DNA of 64,000 nt, taken from assembly GCA_001632425.1 (NCBI GenBank), contig KV425566.1, forward strand, positions 1 through 64,000. Direction: 5' to 3'. The notes beneath the pieces are model-generated. The model did not search any database. It was not told the DNA's origin and saw only the letters and a list, made by a program, of their open reading frames with translations. Positions 1 through 11,384 of this stretch are shown here, in pieces. A program made the translations under genes and the position numbers. Source of the DNA: Neolentinus lepideus HHB14362 ss-1 (lineage: Eukaryota; Basidiomycota; Agaricomycetes; Gloeophyllales; Gloeophyllaceae). Position 1 is the first letter of the stretch; each line of letters begins with the position of its first letter.

Positions 1-1168
1 AGTGTCAGCCGCTGAATTCTGACCACCTGCCCCCGACCCTCGCTCCTGAAACGGCTTATGTGATGAATCACGAGGTCTTGTGGCCTCCTTGACGTGACAG
101 GGCACTAGCCCACGCAACCGAAGGGGTACACACAGGGGTGGTTTTTTCGGATCATAGGTCCAGGACTGCACTTGCCTTGTGTTAGACCTTCAATCCCACT
201 CGTATCCACAACGCTTTGAGAACCAGAAAAGAAACGAATGAGCACAGGACACTCGCGAGGGTCAACACAAGAAGGCAAGCGGCCGCAGAGTAGAGGAGAG
301 ATGAGAGGGGAAGGGGGGAGAGGTGTGATGAGGGCGTACAACGAGCTGGAGGGGTTTATATCCCTCTGAGGAGGTGGTTGACATCGGAGTTCGAATGTGC
401 CTGGCGAGGCGGCATATGCGTCGATGACGACATGCGACTTGGGAGGTTGACAGGAAGGCGAGTACTCTCGATGTCAGCCACCGATCGACACTCGTTTCTG
501 GCGCACGGACCAGTTGCACGCACTTCTCCATAATAGACTTGTCCTATGTATTAACTCATGGTGGCCAGAGCGATATCCATCATATGCGTGGTTGGAATAT
601 GGCAGAACTAGTCTTTTCCGACGATGGCATACCCTAAGTTGCGGTGTATGTGACTGGCTGGAATGATGTGGAGGGAGACGCGAAGAGCGCGTTGTTGTCC
701 TTTCTGTTGTCCGCTTTGATCGGATGGTGGGACCGTCGAAAGGTAAGTAGCCACATTGAGTAATTAGTCCTAAACAGGCTAATACAGCAACCTAACCCTC
801 GACGACTCGTCGTGTTCGTTAGCAGCTTCGGAGGTTGCATTTTGTTAAAGGCATGTTGAGTCTTCAGCGGATATCTATTATGTGTCATGGTCGGTAGTTT
901 TTCGTACGGTGTCGTGCACATGCCCCGGCCACTCCGAGCCGCATACTATTCGACAGATCTTTTGCTAGCAAGCAATTAACATTGGTCACCAAGAAATATC
1001 ATGTTACGGTGGTGCACCCAATACGGTATTCAGAGGCTACGCACAAAAAGCACAAACCTTGTTCACTCATTCGCCTAGGCGGAAGAGTCGGGCAGATCAA
1101 ACCCAGCAGCCGACAGTAGTGTTGCAAACTACAAAAACAGAGCCCGATCAGCATCTATCACCCTAATA
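1..1168. other. Intergenic region at left edge
   Basis: I find no convincing coding exon here. The reverse strand at about 290-361 carries a TATA-like element followed by a long CT-rich tract, which looks like a promoter firing off the left edge. The 540-1168 part is unremarkable. It lies downstream of the stop of the M28 peptidase gene. Confidence 0.5.
353..361 (-). promoter_or_regulatory. TATA-like box upstream of a CT-rich leader
   Basis: Read on the minus strand this is ATATAAACC. About 40-70 nt downstream follows a strongly pyrimidine-rich tract, the usual layout of basidiomycete core promoters. The gene it would serve lies to the left and is not identified in the window. Confidence 0.4.
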
Positions 1169-3184
1169 CTAGTACATTTTTCCACGAACCTGCACCTTTG
1201 CAATTGACTTGACTTGCTCGAGGTCGTACCCCTTGCGTTCGCTCAAGTCACCGCTATTGTGGTACATCGGGTCCGCGATCTAATGCAAGAGCGAAAGAAA
1301 AGGGGTAAATGGTGAGTGGTGTACGGGTGCGGCAGGAAGATATAGAAGTAGAGGAAAGAGACATACGGGTCCGGCGCGCTCGAAGACTTGGGTGGAGGGA
1401 AAGCCTTGTTCGTGGAAGGACTAGAAAGGACTGGGTCAGGAATAAATGGGAACTTGTGGGTAGGGATATGTACTTGGTGATCACTGCAACATGCCTACAA
1501 TGACCTCATCAATATTTGACATGATGAAAGAACATACAAAACGCACGGAAGTAAACCCGACTTGCAACTCAGGGCTGTATATCGCAGACAGGTTAGCAAC
1601 AAGTTGCGCCACTTCAGGGGTACCAATCCTACAGGCAAAACAACCGGATACTACGTCATTATATCGCTGCAAAAACTGTGGAGAAAGACGTACAAATCAG
1701 GAAGACCGAGCTGCGCAGGCTCTCCAGGTGCATGATACGCCAACATATCCGCCTGGATCATCAGCGTTAAATTTGCCTCCGCGGCCCTCAACTCGCCTAT
1801 AGAGAAATGAGGTTCAGCATGCTGCCTCCCAAACACCAGTGCTGTCCACTAACGAGTGTAGGCCTTCGATCCCAGTAGCCCCTGCTCCTCTCCCGCAAAC
1901 GCCACCAATTCCACATTCGACCTGAATGTGATACCCTTCCTCTTGATCGTCCTTGCGATCGCCAGCAGCGCGACTGTGCCCGAGCCGTCATCGTCTCCGC
2001 CCGGCGCGCGGGTACTACCAAACGAACCACGCGAGTCGTAATGCGCGGAGAGGAGGACGGTTGCGGTCGTATTGACAGTCGAGGGGTAGCGGCTGTATAT
2101 GTCATCAGGAAAATGAGAAGGGGGTGGAGACAGAGAAGAGAATGGGAGGAGGAAGATGAAGAAGAGGGCGACAGGGAAAAGCTTACCAGATGACGTTGGG
2201 CGCGAAACCAGTGAGGAAGTCACGTAATTCGCAGGTCGCGCCTGTGTCCTCGAAGCGGTCGGACAGCCAGGCAGCGGCGGTGCGCGAGCCGGAGGAGAAG
2301 GAGTGGCGGGAGACAATGCCGGACTTGCCGTCTTCACCTAGAAATTCAATGGTGACTTTAGCACAAGTATGCCCACTGGGAGACACTGTACTTACCGGTG
2401 AGCCAGCGAATATCGTTGTTCATCTGCGCCACAGAGATGTTCGATACGATCGACGCCACTGTGGGATCGAACTTGACATCGCCCAAGATCTTTTTGACGC
2501 GGTTGACTGCATCTGAAGGCACTGGAACGTAAGAAACGGGTTCGCTGGGCAACAAGGTGGATTTCCAGAACGGTGGGATGAGGGTGTCTATGACCCTTGC
2601 ATACTCGGTGCTGAGAGATAACAGAGCGAAGGAGTCGCCGTGGTACAGCAGCTCGTGGTTGGAGGTAGGGAGCGCTAGGACCTGCTCGTGCTCCCCATCG
2701 AAGTCGTGGGCGGGGTATGTGTCGCGTGCCCTGGGAATTGTTAAGAGGACCTCCTCGAGTTTATCTCCAAAGTTTGCAGCACCAGATTTGAGCGACTCCT
2801 CAATGGACTGCTCCTCAATCCAGACAAGTTCGGCGTCATCCTTCACAGGTATGACTGTTCCAGAGGGCAGGAATTGGGTTACTGAGTCCAAGCAAGCGGA
2901 GTCAGGGCGGAAGACGCCATGGCCTGCGAAGTTGCCATAGAAGCTGTTAGATAGGCATGAGTCGCCAGTGAAGAGAGTTGGGTCGAAGGCGGTGACGAGG
3001 AGCGTCCCGAGACCAAAGCTAGCGGTAGCGACCATGTTGGATGGGATGACTGAGGAGTACGTATAATAGACCCATAGGTCGACGTACGGTAACTGCCGAT
3101 AGACCCGAGACAAGATAAATCATTTTGTAGTACCCGTTTACCAAAACAATTGCACAGAACGCCAGGAAAGGCTGATAAAATCAT
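1169..3184 (-). CDS. M28 family zinc aminopeptidase, probably secreted
   Basis: Metallopeptidase that would release N-terminal residues from peptides. Nine exons assemble in phase: 3184-3134, 3092-2396, 2355-2187, 2092-1854, 1796-1694, 1628-1547, 1494-1474, 1420-1367 and 1279-1169, giving about 508 residues. All M28 metal sites are visible: HYDSRG and GGDDDGSGT, the catalytic pair in AGEEQGLLGS, the Asp of QADMLAYH, and the His of CCSDH. The CC before SDH fits the family disulfide. The C-terminus PMYHNSGDLSERKGYDL is typical of the family. The start is the least certain part: the first exon (17 codons) ends at a 41-nt intron and its leader is only weakly signal-like. The 21-nt exon 1474-1494 carries the last zinc ligand. 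The assignment to M28 is secure; substrate preference cannot be read. Confidence 0.9.
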
Positions 3185-3582
3185 GAGAATAATTGCTCTA
3201 CACAGAGAACATGGGTGCTAACTAAATCTAGAGAGTTGGAGGAGACATGAAGGCGGGTTTCTAAGATTCCTCCTTCGTAAACTCAGGACTCGTAATCTTC
3301 CTCCGGCTGATGCCTTTTCATATGTTTCACAGTGTTGATATTTTGGCGGAGGAAATTCCGAAACCAGTTATATGCTATGGACCGAAGAGATGAGCAGCAA
3401 GGACAGACAATATTGATTTCCTCGATTAAGACAAGTGGACATCAGGACATGTGCTTACGTAAGTATAAATTGCTGCCGTGCCTGCGTAAGACCGAGTGCT
3501 TGGACTTAGCGCCTGCACACCGTCTACACACCGTCGCCTACCGTATGTCCTCACGAGACGAGGTGAATAGCACCTGACTGGC
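3185..3582. other. Divergent promoter region, M28 peptidase / YME1
   Basis: These roughly 400 bases separate the start of the minus-strand peptidase from the plus-strand YME1 gene. I see no coding potential and no clear TATA box, as is common for housekeeping genes. Confidence 0.5.
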
Positions 3583-6500
3583 ATGAATCTCCCACTGGTC
3601 TACGCCTTGCGTGGCTCCCATCATGCACCACCGTCCATCCTTGCACACGTCCGCACTTTCTCCTCGTTTCCCACCCGTCTAGCCTCCCGGAATGCTATCC
3701 TTACTCGTGCTCCCTTTCGGCCTATAGTCAACATTCCTTCTCCATCTCTTTCGAACACTGGTTCCTCGTTATGCGCGCGTCGAACGCTTTTTAACTGGCT
3801 CTCCAGAAACAAGGAGGATCTTGCACACCCACACCCTTCACCATCTGTGGTCGCATCTATCTCCGCACTCGAAGCTGAGGCAAATCAAAAGCCCCATGAT
3901 GTCGAGAAACAGGTAGCGCTCTTTGAGGCCCTTACAGGATCTCAAACAAAACAGGGGCTGGAGATCGTCAAGGAGAGGTGGGAGCGCATGTGCAAGACCG
4001 TGAGTGAACCACGCGCTGCCTCAACTCTTATTAATAAGGAGTCCTTGCATTACTCCAGGATCCTAAGAGTCCGCTTTTGGCCAATGACCGTGCCTACGCC
4101 CTCTACCTCACCAGTCTCAAGGAACTTGGGTTAGATGCTGAGTTTGCGACCGCCTCGTCTGACAGGGAACGTCTCCTCCAGGAGCACCATCCCGAAGTGG
4201 TTTCTTCATCCCCGGAAGCATTAGATCCAATCTTAGACTCTACGCCGTCTTCGTCATCATTACAAGCAGGTACCTCGGCTCCTGCATCGGCTTCACCAGT
4301 AGCGGACAGATCCTCACTTATTGCTCAGCAAATTTTGTCTGATACCAAGGCTGCGCAGCCTAACCCGCTTTTCGCTGCTGCAACAGCCTCTGGCGTGCAG
4401 AATCCGGCCCAACCCTCCGCCGCTGCTTCCCCTTCCTCCGGACTGTCGCTGGGAAGTGTCTTCGGCAAAGGTGGCAGCGCGAAAAGTGTAGGTGGCGCAC
4501 TTGGCGGCCCAGGCAACCCGATCAGTGTGGTTGTATCTGAGCCCAAGGCCTCCTGGGTCCCGCGTATCATTCGGTTCACCATCTCGACCGCCGTCCTCGG
4601 ATTCTTCTTCCTCGTCCTCCTCTCAATTTTGCTTGAGAACTCCGGCCTGCTGAAGGCAGGCCCACGTCAGGCGGAGTTCCAACCGCAGCAGGGTAAGACG
4701 TACAAGTTCAGCGACGTCCATGGTGTGGATGAGGCGAAGGAAGAGTTGTATGATGTCGTGGAGTTCTTGAAGGACCCGACGGCGTTTGCGTCGCTCGGAG
4801 GACGGCTGCCGAAGGGTGTCCTGTTAACCGGTCAACCGGGTACGGGTAAGACCATGCTGGCGCGCGCAGTTGCTGGTGAGGCTGGTGTACCATTCTTGTT
4901 CGCTAGCGGGTGAGTGGTTGTCTTCCCATTTCGCATGTATGTCCTCATACTACCCTGCAATTAGCTCTGAATTTGACGAGATGTTCGTCGGCGTTGGCGC
5001 AAAGCGTGTACGAGAGTTGTTCGCTGCGGCTCGGAAAAAGGCGCCCTCGATCATCTTCATTGATGAGCTTGACGCGATCGGGTCTAAGCGAAATGCGCGC
5101 GACTCAGCGTACATGAAGCAGACGTTGAATCAGCTACTCGTTGAGATGGATGGTTTCGAGCAGGGCGAGGGCGTCGTGGTCATTGCTGCGACTAACTTTT
5201 TGGAAGCACTGGATCCTGCGTTAATTAGGCCGGGAAGATTTGATAGGGTTGTGGCGGTCCCGTTGCCAGATGTGAGGGGCCGGGTGCAGATTTTGAAGCA
5301 TCATATGAAGGATGTTGTCACGTCTCCTGGTGAGTTCCGGTTTGGTTATGAGTGAGGTGTGCCTGATTTCGTTTGTAGAGGTCGACCTTACTATCTTGGC
5401 TCGTGGTACCCCTGGCTTCTCGGGTGCCGACTTGCAGAACATGGTCAAGTGCGTACAATGTCCACTAGTTATTTGCCGCTTCATAATCTTATGTTCCCTC
5501 TTTAGTCAAGCTGCCATACAGGCTTCCAAGGAACACGCTAAGGCGGTCACTCTGAAGCACCTCGAGTGGGCAAAGGATAGGATCATCATGGGTGCCGAGC
5601 GCAAGAGCTCGTACATCAACGACCACACCAAGAAGCTGACCGCCTACCACGAGGTAAATCTATCGCATCTCCTACAGTCATTTCTGTTTTAACTATATCA
5701 TATTTAGGGTGGCCACGCTCTCGTCGCTCTGTACACTGAAGGCGCCATGCCCTTGCATAAGGTTACCTGCGTACCTCGTGGACACGCTTTGGGTGTTACC
5801 TCCCAGTTGCCTGAGGACGACAGATATAGTGTCTCGTTGAAGGAGTACCTTGCAGAAATTGATGTATGCTTTGGTGGACGGGTTGCTGAGGAATTGAGTG
5901 AGCTTCGATTCGAAAATAGGATCTCTGTAGCCATGCTGATGCTCATTTTGAAAGTATTTGGGTCTGAGAATGTTACTAGTGGAGCCTCAAGTGATTTGAG
6001 ACATGCGACAAGTACGGCTTCCCGGATGGTGAAGGTGAGTCTAATTACTTTGTTACAGTCATTGCACCCAGGCGCTAAACAATTGCGAACAGAACTTTGG
6101 CTACTCGCAGAAGGTCGGACCTGTGTACTATAGCGACGCACAGGAGGGTATCAGTCCGCACAAGAGGGAAGAGATCGAGAACGAGATCCGAAGGTACGTC
6201 AAGATTATCTTGATGTGAACTGTTCGAGTGCACTGATGTTTGTTGGTTTCCTAGTCTTCTTCAGGCTGGCGAAGCTCGTGTTGCTAAGCTCCTGAAGAGT
6301 AAAGAGGATGAGCTTCACAGGGTGAGCGTGACTGACCCCATTGTACATACGCAGTCTATCTCACTCATATGTGTGTCAGTTGGCGAGCGCCTTAATAGAA
6401 TACGAGACGCTCGACCTCGAAGAAGTGAAGAAAGTCGTGCGAGGCGAAAAAATCCGGGATATCAAAGAAGTGATCCAGGAGGACTTGGAGCGCATAGACA

Positions 6501-6631
6501 AGACGGAGAACCCGAATAGCAGCGTGTCGGGCATCATGGCGAGCGTAGCGGGCCCAGGGCATGACCGGATACCTACGCCTACGACGTCAACGTCTGCGCC
6601 TAACACCCGGGCGCAGAGCTCGGAGTCCTAG
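3583..6631 (+). CDS. YME1: Mitochondrial i-AAA protease (FtsH family)
   Basis: ATP-driven zinc protease of the mitochondrial inner membrane, active site facing the intermembrane space, that degrades misfolded and short-lived membrane proteins. Ten exons (3583-3999, 4059-4909, 4965-5329, 5379-5448, 5506-5653, 5708-5897, 5955-6034, 6093-6193, 6255-6321, 6380-6631) join in phase to 846 residues. Visible in order: a basic Ser/Arg-rich presequence, a low-complexity linker, one membrane span encoded near 4580-4640, Walker A GQPGTGKT, Walker [12 protein letters not shown], the second region of homology ending in LIRPGRFDR, the zinc-protease motif HEGGH, and the distal SSDLRHAT helix. A single span separates i-AAA from the two-span m-AAA proteases. 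Oddities: the intron 5654-5707 splits HE from GGH, and the 57-nt intron 5898-5954 is an open 3n intron easily retained in a wrong model. Confidence 0.96.
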
Positions 6632-7068
6632 CCTTGGGTGTAACGTGTGGTTGCTGTCGTTTGTCTTTCTTGTGTCTGGATAGGCTCTGAGAGATGTATA
6701 TGTCTTTCCATAGAACTGTAAATGCCAAGCGGCGCTAATGAGAGATAAATCTAACTCCGTACTCAGTCTTAGACCTGATGCCAGTACTTTTGCACAACGT
6801 TCCAGTGGTCAACCTTCGTGCAGTGCCCTAAATCATGGCCGGTAATTGTGAGTAGTGACGGAGAATCTAGAGCTTTGATCCAGACACTGATTTACTTTTA
6901 TGTATGTACATGGCACTAAGTAGTAACTGGGACATATCCATGAACCAAGGGATTATACAAAAAAACTGGATCACAAAACCAAACGGGACATTGTGTGATA
7001 CATTGCCAAGATTATAAAGGGCCTAAATGTTACATTTTCGTTGTGGATGGGTCGACCCCGACGTGCGA
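6632..7068. other. YME1 3' flank
   Basis: No coding signal. The first 100 bases contain two UGUANAU-type words (6695-6702 and 6717-6724), candidate PUF-protein sites if they lie in the YME1 3' UTR. Confidence 0.4.
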
Positions 7069-7647
7069 TTAAGACGTAAGGTCAAGATATGAAACTCGAA
7101 CGACCGGGGTCATCTGTTGGCGCCGGAGTGAGCGAATAGAGCACTTCTGTCGGATCTTTAGCGCCAAGTCCTGTGAATGCACCATGCTCAGCACTTAAGA
7201 GCAGAGACGGACAGACGACGCGCACTCACAATAACCAGGTCAGAGAATCTTCGACGCTTGGTCATACTCAATTCCCTGCCGCTTCCACCAAACCCCAAAG
7301 CGGCCTGCAAGTTCCGGGCTTCGGAATTTGGCTCCCATGCGTCGTCCTATGATCCATTAGTGAGATGTCATCAACAGTGGGACAAGACACATACCCAGGA
7401 AGATACCGGCACATAATACGCGTCATGGAAGCGATAGTCCACAGTGGTCTGTGTTGGACTGAGCAGAAAAGTTCGGCAGAAACTGGAAGGGATAACTGAC
7501 CAAAAGAGAATCGTTAAACTGCGGACCAGTCGAGTAGAGGTTATTTCCTTCGGAATGCGAGTCATACGGCGGGAGTTGAAATGGCTCAAATGCCTCGTTC
7601 AGGACTAGAGAGAACGACGGATAGGTAGGCTCAAGGCGGCGCGCCAT
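7069..7647 (-). CDS. Small spliced gene, unrecognised product
   Basis: I do not recognise this protein. A model with four exons (7647-7520, 7458-7395, 7346-7230, 7170-7069) stays in phase and gives about 136 residues. It starts MARRLEPTYPSFS, has an acidic aromatic middle (RFHDAYYVPVSSW, then DDAWEPNSEA) and a basic patch TKRRRFSDL. There is no signal peptide or membrane span. The first intron uses a weak GTTTAA donor. Using GTGCGC as the third donor moves the last exon into another open frame ending PGRSSFIS, so the C-terminus is uncertain. In favour of a real gene: a TATA-like box about 125 nt upstream, a pyrimidine-rich leader, and good GT..AG borders at 7347-7394 and 7171-7229. Confidence 0.4.
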
Positions 7648-7768
7648 TTAATTGGATAGCGAACAGAGCAGAAACAGCGAAGGAGGGCGTAAGCAGTCCA
7701 AGACCAGAGACTAATTCATGAGAGAGAGAAGAAGGAGATGGACCAGGGCCCCCGTTGAGCTACGCTCT

Positions 7769-7776
7769 CTTATATG
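7769..7776 (-). promoter_or_regulatory. TATA-like box of the small gene at 7069-7647
   Basis: Minus strand reads CATATAAG, followed by a CT-rich leader of about 120 nt that runs into the ATG at 7647. The layout suggests a regulated, possibly strongly expressed gene. Confidence 0.4.
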
Positions 7777-7854
7777 CGAGATAAGTAGATGGCGGACATT
7801 AATGGTTTTGATGAGAGCGGGATTCTCAGTCTCTTTGCGGACAGCTCTACCCTT

Positions 7855-8352
7855 TTAGGATGCGCGGGGACTTCCCAAGACGAGGTAAAGATTGACGGAC
7901 CCTTGAGAACGTGTTCCTGCTCCGTCATTCCAGTCAGCTGGGTCCCCGCTATCTCGCGGTCTCGCTGGAGACTGCCGCCACCTTACGACATAGGTGCCCG
8001 AGCTGCTCGACGCACTCGGCGCGTAAGGGGATACGAATATCGCTTTCGGCTTGTCAATGACTCCTGGAATAATCTTGTTCATACTCAGCTGCGGCCACCA
8101 GTCATATCGACCATCTATTCAGACCCCGGATCAAAGACGACGAAATTCCAGGCGAACAACCAGGTAGCGGCGGAGGAATCGCCGATCACAGGTCGGGGCC
8201 AGTTGGTGGTTACCCAGGGCCGCGGGCTGTCCTATCCCCATTGTAGCGCCAGGTGATGGATACAGGTCCTCAAACCTTAAGACGACTGTGAAGCAGCGAT
8301 CCTCTGGCAAGCAGAGGTAGAACCCCTCTCCTGCATACATAGGAGACGGCAT
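7855..8352 (-). CDS. Small spliced gene, unrecognised product
   Basis: I do not recognise this protein. Exon 1 (8352-8284) encodes 23 residues ending EDRCFTV. A 52-nt intron leads to exon 2 (8231-8142), rich in Trp and Pro (PRPWVTTNWPRP, then TWLFAWNF). A third open segment (8088-7855) continues IIPGVIDKPKAIFVSPY to a TAA stop. The phases fit and give about 130 residues. The exon 2/3 border is ambiguous: exon 2 could run further to FDPGSE, and another GTAAGG donor lies inside exon 3. The upstream stretch carries three regulatory-looking elements at 8554-8585. I cannot exclude a decayed gene. Confidence 0.35.
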
Positions 8353-8553
8353 TCTTTACGGCGTAAATTTGCTTCCGCCAATGCTACGCTGGCCCGCACT
8401 GCATCTCGCAGGAAACGTCTCGGAGCGTATAGGATGGCTATCACTGGTTATGCCTCTGTTCTCCGCCTCATTCTCCTGTATGGCACCCTGGATTAGATTC
8501 CTGAATTTACGACGACTGCCGATGCACGAAAACATGAAGCGGCCCCGCCATAA

Positions 8554-8585
8554 TGAGTCACGCCACGTGATTCGTGACATGTCAC
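8554..8585. promoter_or_regulatory. Cluster of palindromic transcription-factor-like sites
   Basis: Three elements sit within 32 bases: TGAGTCA (8554-8560, the AP-1/Gcn4-type core), CACGTG (8564-8569, E-box for bHLH factors) and the perfect 12-bp palindrome GTGACATGTCAC (8574-8585). They lie about 200 bases upstream of the small minus-strand gene starting at 8352. Function is inferred from motif likeness only. Confidence 0.4.
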
Positions 8586-11384
8586 TTAAACGAACCTGAT
8601 GATGCGAGGCATGTCTTTCTTCCAGCTCTCATCACCAATAACATGGATCTGAGTTATAACTCTCGTCCGAAGGCTGCCTCAAATGTGAAGCGTGATCAAA
8701 TAAGAAGGTCCAAGAGAAGTCACATCAAGCCAGACAGAAGACGTGTGAAGCAGAAAATGTCGACAAAACGGCAAGCGCCAACGACAACAAACAGGAAGAC
8801 CAGTTTGAAGCTCACCTCAATGTTAATCCGTAAGGCTCTCTTTCTGAGTGCACAGACGATTGCCCAGAGCAACCCAATCCATTGAAACCGCCTCCAAGTG
8901 TCCCCTTCAACCAAGAGCTCCAGAACTCAAACCCCGGCCAGAGACACTAAGAGACCAGTTTATTGTGAAGCTCAGAAAGTCTCGATGCTGCAAGTAATCG
9001 ATAAGAACGTCAAGCATCAGGGAAGACAGGAAAGTGCCCCATTGGGAGTCGAATAATTGCCAAGATCTCTGAAGACGGCAAGAAATAATTTTACGCCAAT
9101 CGGAGGAGCCCTTCGACAAATATCTACGGAAATCCACAAATCCCCGTGAATGAACAGCTGTAAGCACGGGCTCAGCGTCTGGCAGGCGACACCGAGAAAT
9201 CGCAAGGTCTCAAGAATTGCAGGAACAAGTGCGAACAGCGAACTAGCAAGCGCAGCATGTGGGTTGGAAGACGATTGTAACGGTGGAAAAAGTCTTCCGC
9301 CAGACTCCGGCTTTCGCCTGGCACGTCCCTCGGCAAGCGGAAGTGCACGGGCCATGCTACTCCCTACAGCATTCTTTGACGGCGATCCTTCACTTGAATT
9401 TCTCTGTTCTTGCTCACAAAATATCCCACCTGTCTTCCGCTTGGTATACGAAAAAACCTGTGCGAAACCACCTTTTCTACGAATTTCTGTAGATTCTGGC
9501 GATTTTCGGCCTTTCGAGCTCCGCTAGTCCAGCAATTCACGCGGCGTCCTCCCCTCCCGCATCGTGAACCCCCGATAACTCGCTCATTCAAAGGCGATTG
9601 CTTTTTTGTCACGATATGGAACCCTCAGCGGAAAACTGATTGATCGGTACATCACTTGCGAAGGACCAGTGCCCTCAGCATGACCTTTGGTTTCTGCAAT
9701 ACGACTGTCATGGGGACGACGCGTTCGTGAACCTCGAAATGACTCTTCTGTTGACTTGCGTCAAGCATCATAATTCAAACGATCCAGTTTGGAACAGTGG
9801 ATATCTCTAGGAACAGCCTTTGCGCTCTTCCTACTGGCCCTACTGGATCTCGGGTCCCTCTTCACGTGTCATGATCCATCAGGAACTGTAGAAAGAGAGG
9901 CTTTGTGGATGGGTTCTTCAAGGTCATGCATGTCAGCGTTCCGTATTGCAGCAAGCACAAAATTGTCGCAAGGTACGGAGCTAGCTCTAGTACACCAGCA
10001 AAAGAATCACCGAGACTAAATCCTGTATATTAGTGTTTTTATGTGAGGTGTTGGAATAGCGGAAGCAACACCAGGTTGCTGTTCGATCGGAACACTGTCC
10101 GACACATTTTCCCATGTATTCCCAATGGTCGGAATGAGACACTGGTTCACCATATCAGTTTGCAGTTACAGTTCGTACTTTCCATTCAACCAGCTTCTTT
10201 CGAGCTTCCCTGGCAGTGCAGTAGGCGCGGATTCGTCGTATTTACGAATATGTGCATCCCTAAATCCCTTTTCCTAGCTGCTTTCATCTCTCTAGTCACC
10301 TATACACCATCAGTCAGCGTTGCCGATGGCATGATTTAGATTGGCTCGACAATTTTTGTACTATTAGTATTAACACTGTTTCTACTATGCAGCGACGCCG
10401 ACCAATCGTTCTCCTTTGCGCTTTGCTCCGATTCTCTTGGAAAGTCGAAAGTCGACCGGGACAAAACGGGTGGCAGGCGTCGGTCCCGATTTTGATTGAC
10501 TCGAGCGCTTTAACATACCTTTGATGCACAATCCAGTCCAGGCCCGTCAGCCCATTAGGCCTATACTAACCCTCCTCTGGTGGTAGATTATCGTGATCCT
10601 TGGAAATCGGCGTTTCCGTCGGTTCTGATCGTTTAAGGACTGGCAATATTGATCAATATTCGCGACACTCCTGAGTGCGTCACTACCGACAACGATGCCC
10701 AACATTGATGGACCCTCTTTCAGTTCAAGCGATTCTGTTCTCTAGTCGCTTCAAGTCGATCATAGAATCAGTGTTACCGGCTTTTGACAGTCCATAGTTT
10801 CCACTTATCGATAAACGTCAGTCGACCAAGCGCAACTGTCGTATTTTTCTCGTGTATTAACCGGGCTACGGGATGTTGTTGTCCATAGATCCAACTTTAC
10901 GTTAATTGGAACCTGAACCATCTGCCCGTACTATGTCTTGGACCCACCAACCTAGCAACCTCCTACTCCGATATTTTATTGCCTGGGTCCAGTTCATCGA
11001 GGCTTGTGTAACGGTCAACGCTGCCTGAATCGGACATCATGTCGACTGGACCAAAAGGCCACAATGTCAAGCTTAGCTTGACTGCGTTCCGGCACTTATA
11101 ACCACACTCCTACAGCTTGAATGGAGGATTTGCTGTTGTGACAGACAATCGTGTTAGATATAGTCTCTCACTTTCTCCTTTATTTGGTACGGCATGAGAT
11201 GTGTATTTTGACCTCCGCTGCGCAGGCCAGACACATCGGTGAAGCGGTTGACAACCAAGCACATAACTTTGTTTCTACACGGTATTAATGGCATTTCTTG
11301 GGCAAGTTAGTGGATGTGGCGTGACCGGCTGTGGCTTGAGGTCACGGCTGCAAGGTTAGGGTCACAAGATTTCGACATACAGCC
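8586..11384. other. Gene-poor stretch
   Basis: No gene I can support. There are scattered open frames on both strands (for example minus 9017-9355, and a two-exon candidate at 10250-10524) without family likeness or a firm splice model. From 10,530 to 11,380 even open frames are short. This is the longest low-coding stretch of the window. Confidence 0.5.

Noticed and set aside
105..341. Minus-strand open frame of 78 codons at the left edge
   Set aside because: It has no ATG at its start and overlaps the CT-rich leader; more likely 5' UTR of a gene beyond the edge.
7789..8256. Plus-strand open frame of 155 codons
   Set aside because: Lies antisense to the small minus-strand gene, whose splice phases and residue composition are better; no family likeness.
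9017..9355. Minus-strand open frame of 112 codons with a Leu-rich part, once suspected to be an F-box protein piece
   Set aside because: No F-box or repeat signature, the neighbouring open frames do not join in phase, and the frame is not extended by plausible splice sites.
10250..10524. Two-exon candidate (signal-like MCIPKSLFLAAFISLVTY, intron 10313-10392) for a small secreted protein of 64 residues
   Set aside because: Splice borders are acceptable (GTCAGC..TATGCAG) but the second exon is basic, not Cys-rich, and the open frame on the other strand is equally good. Transcript evidence would be needed.
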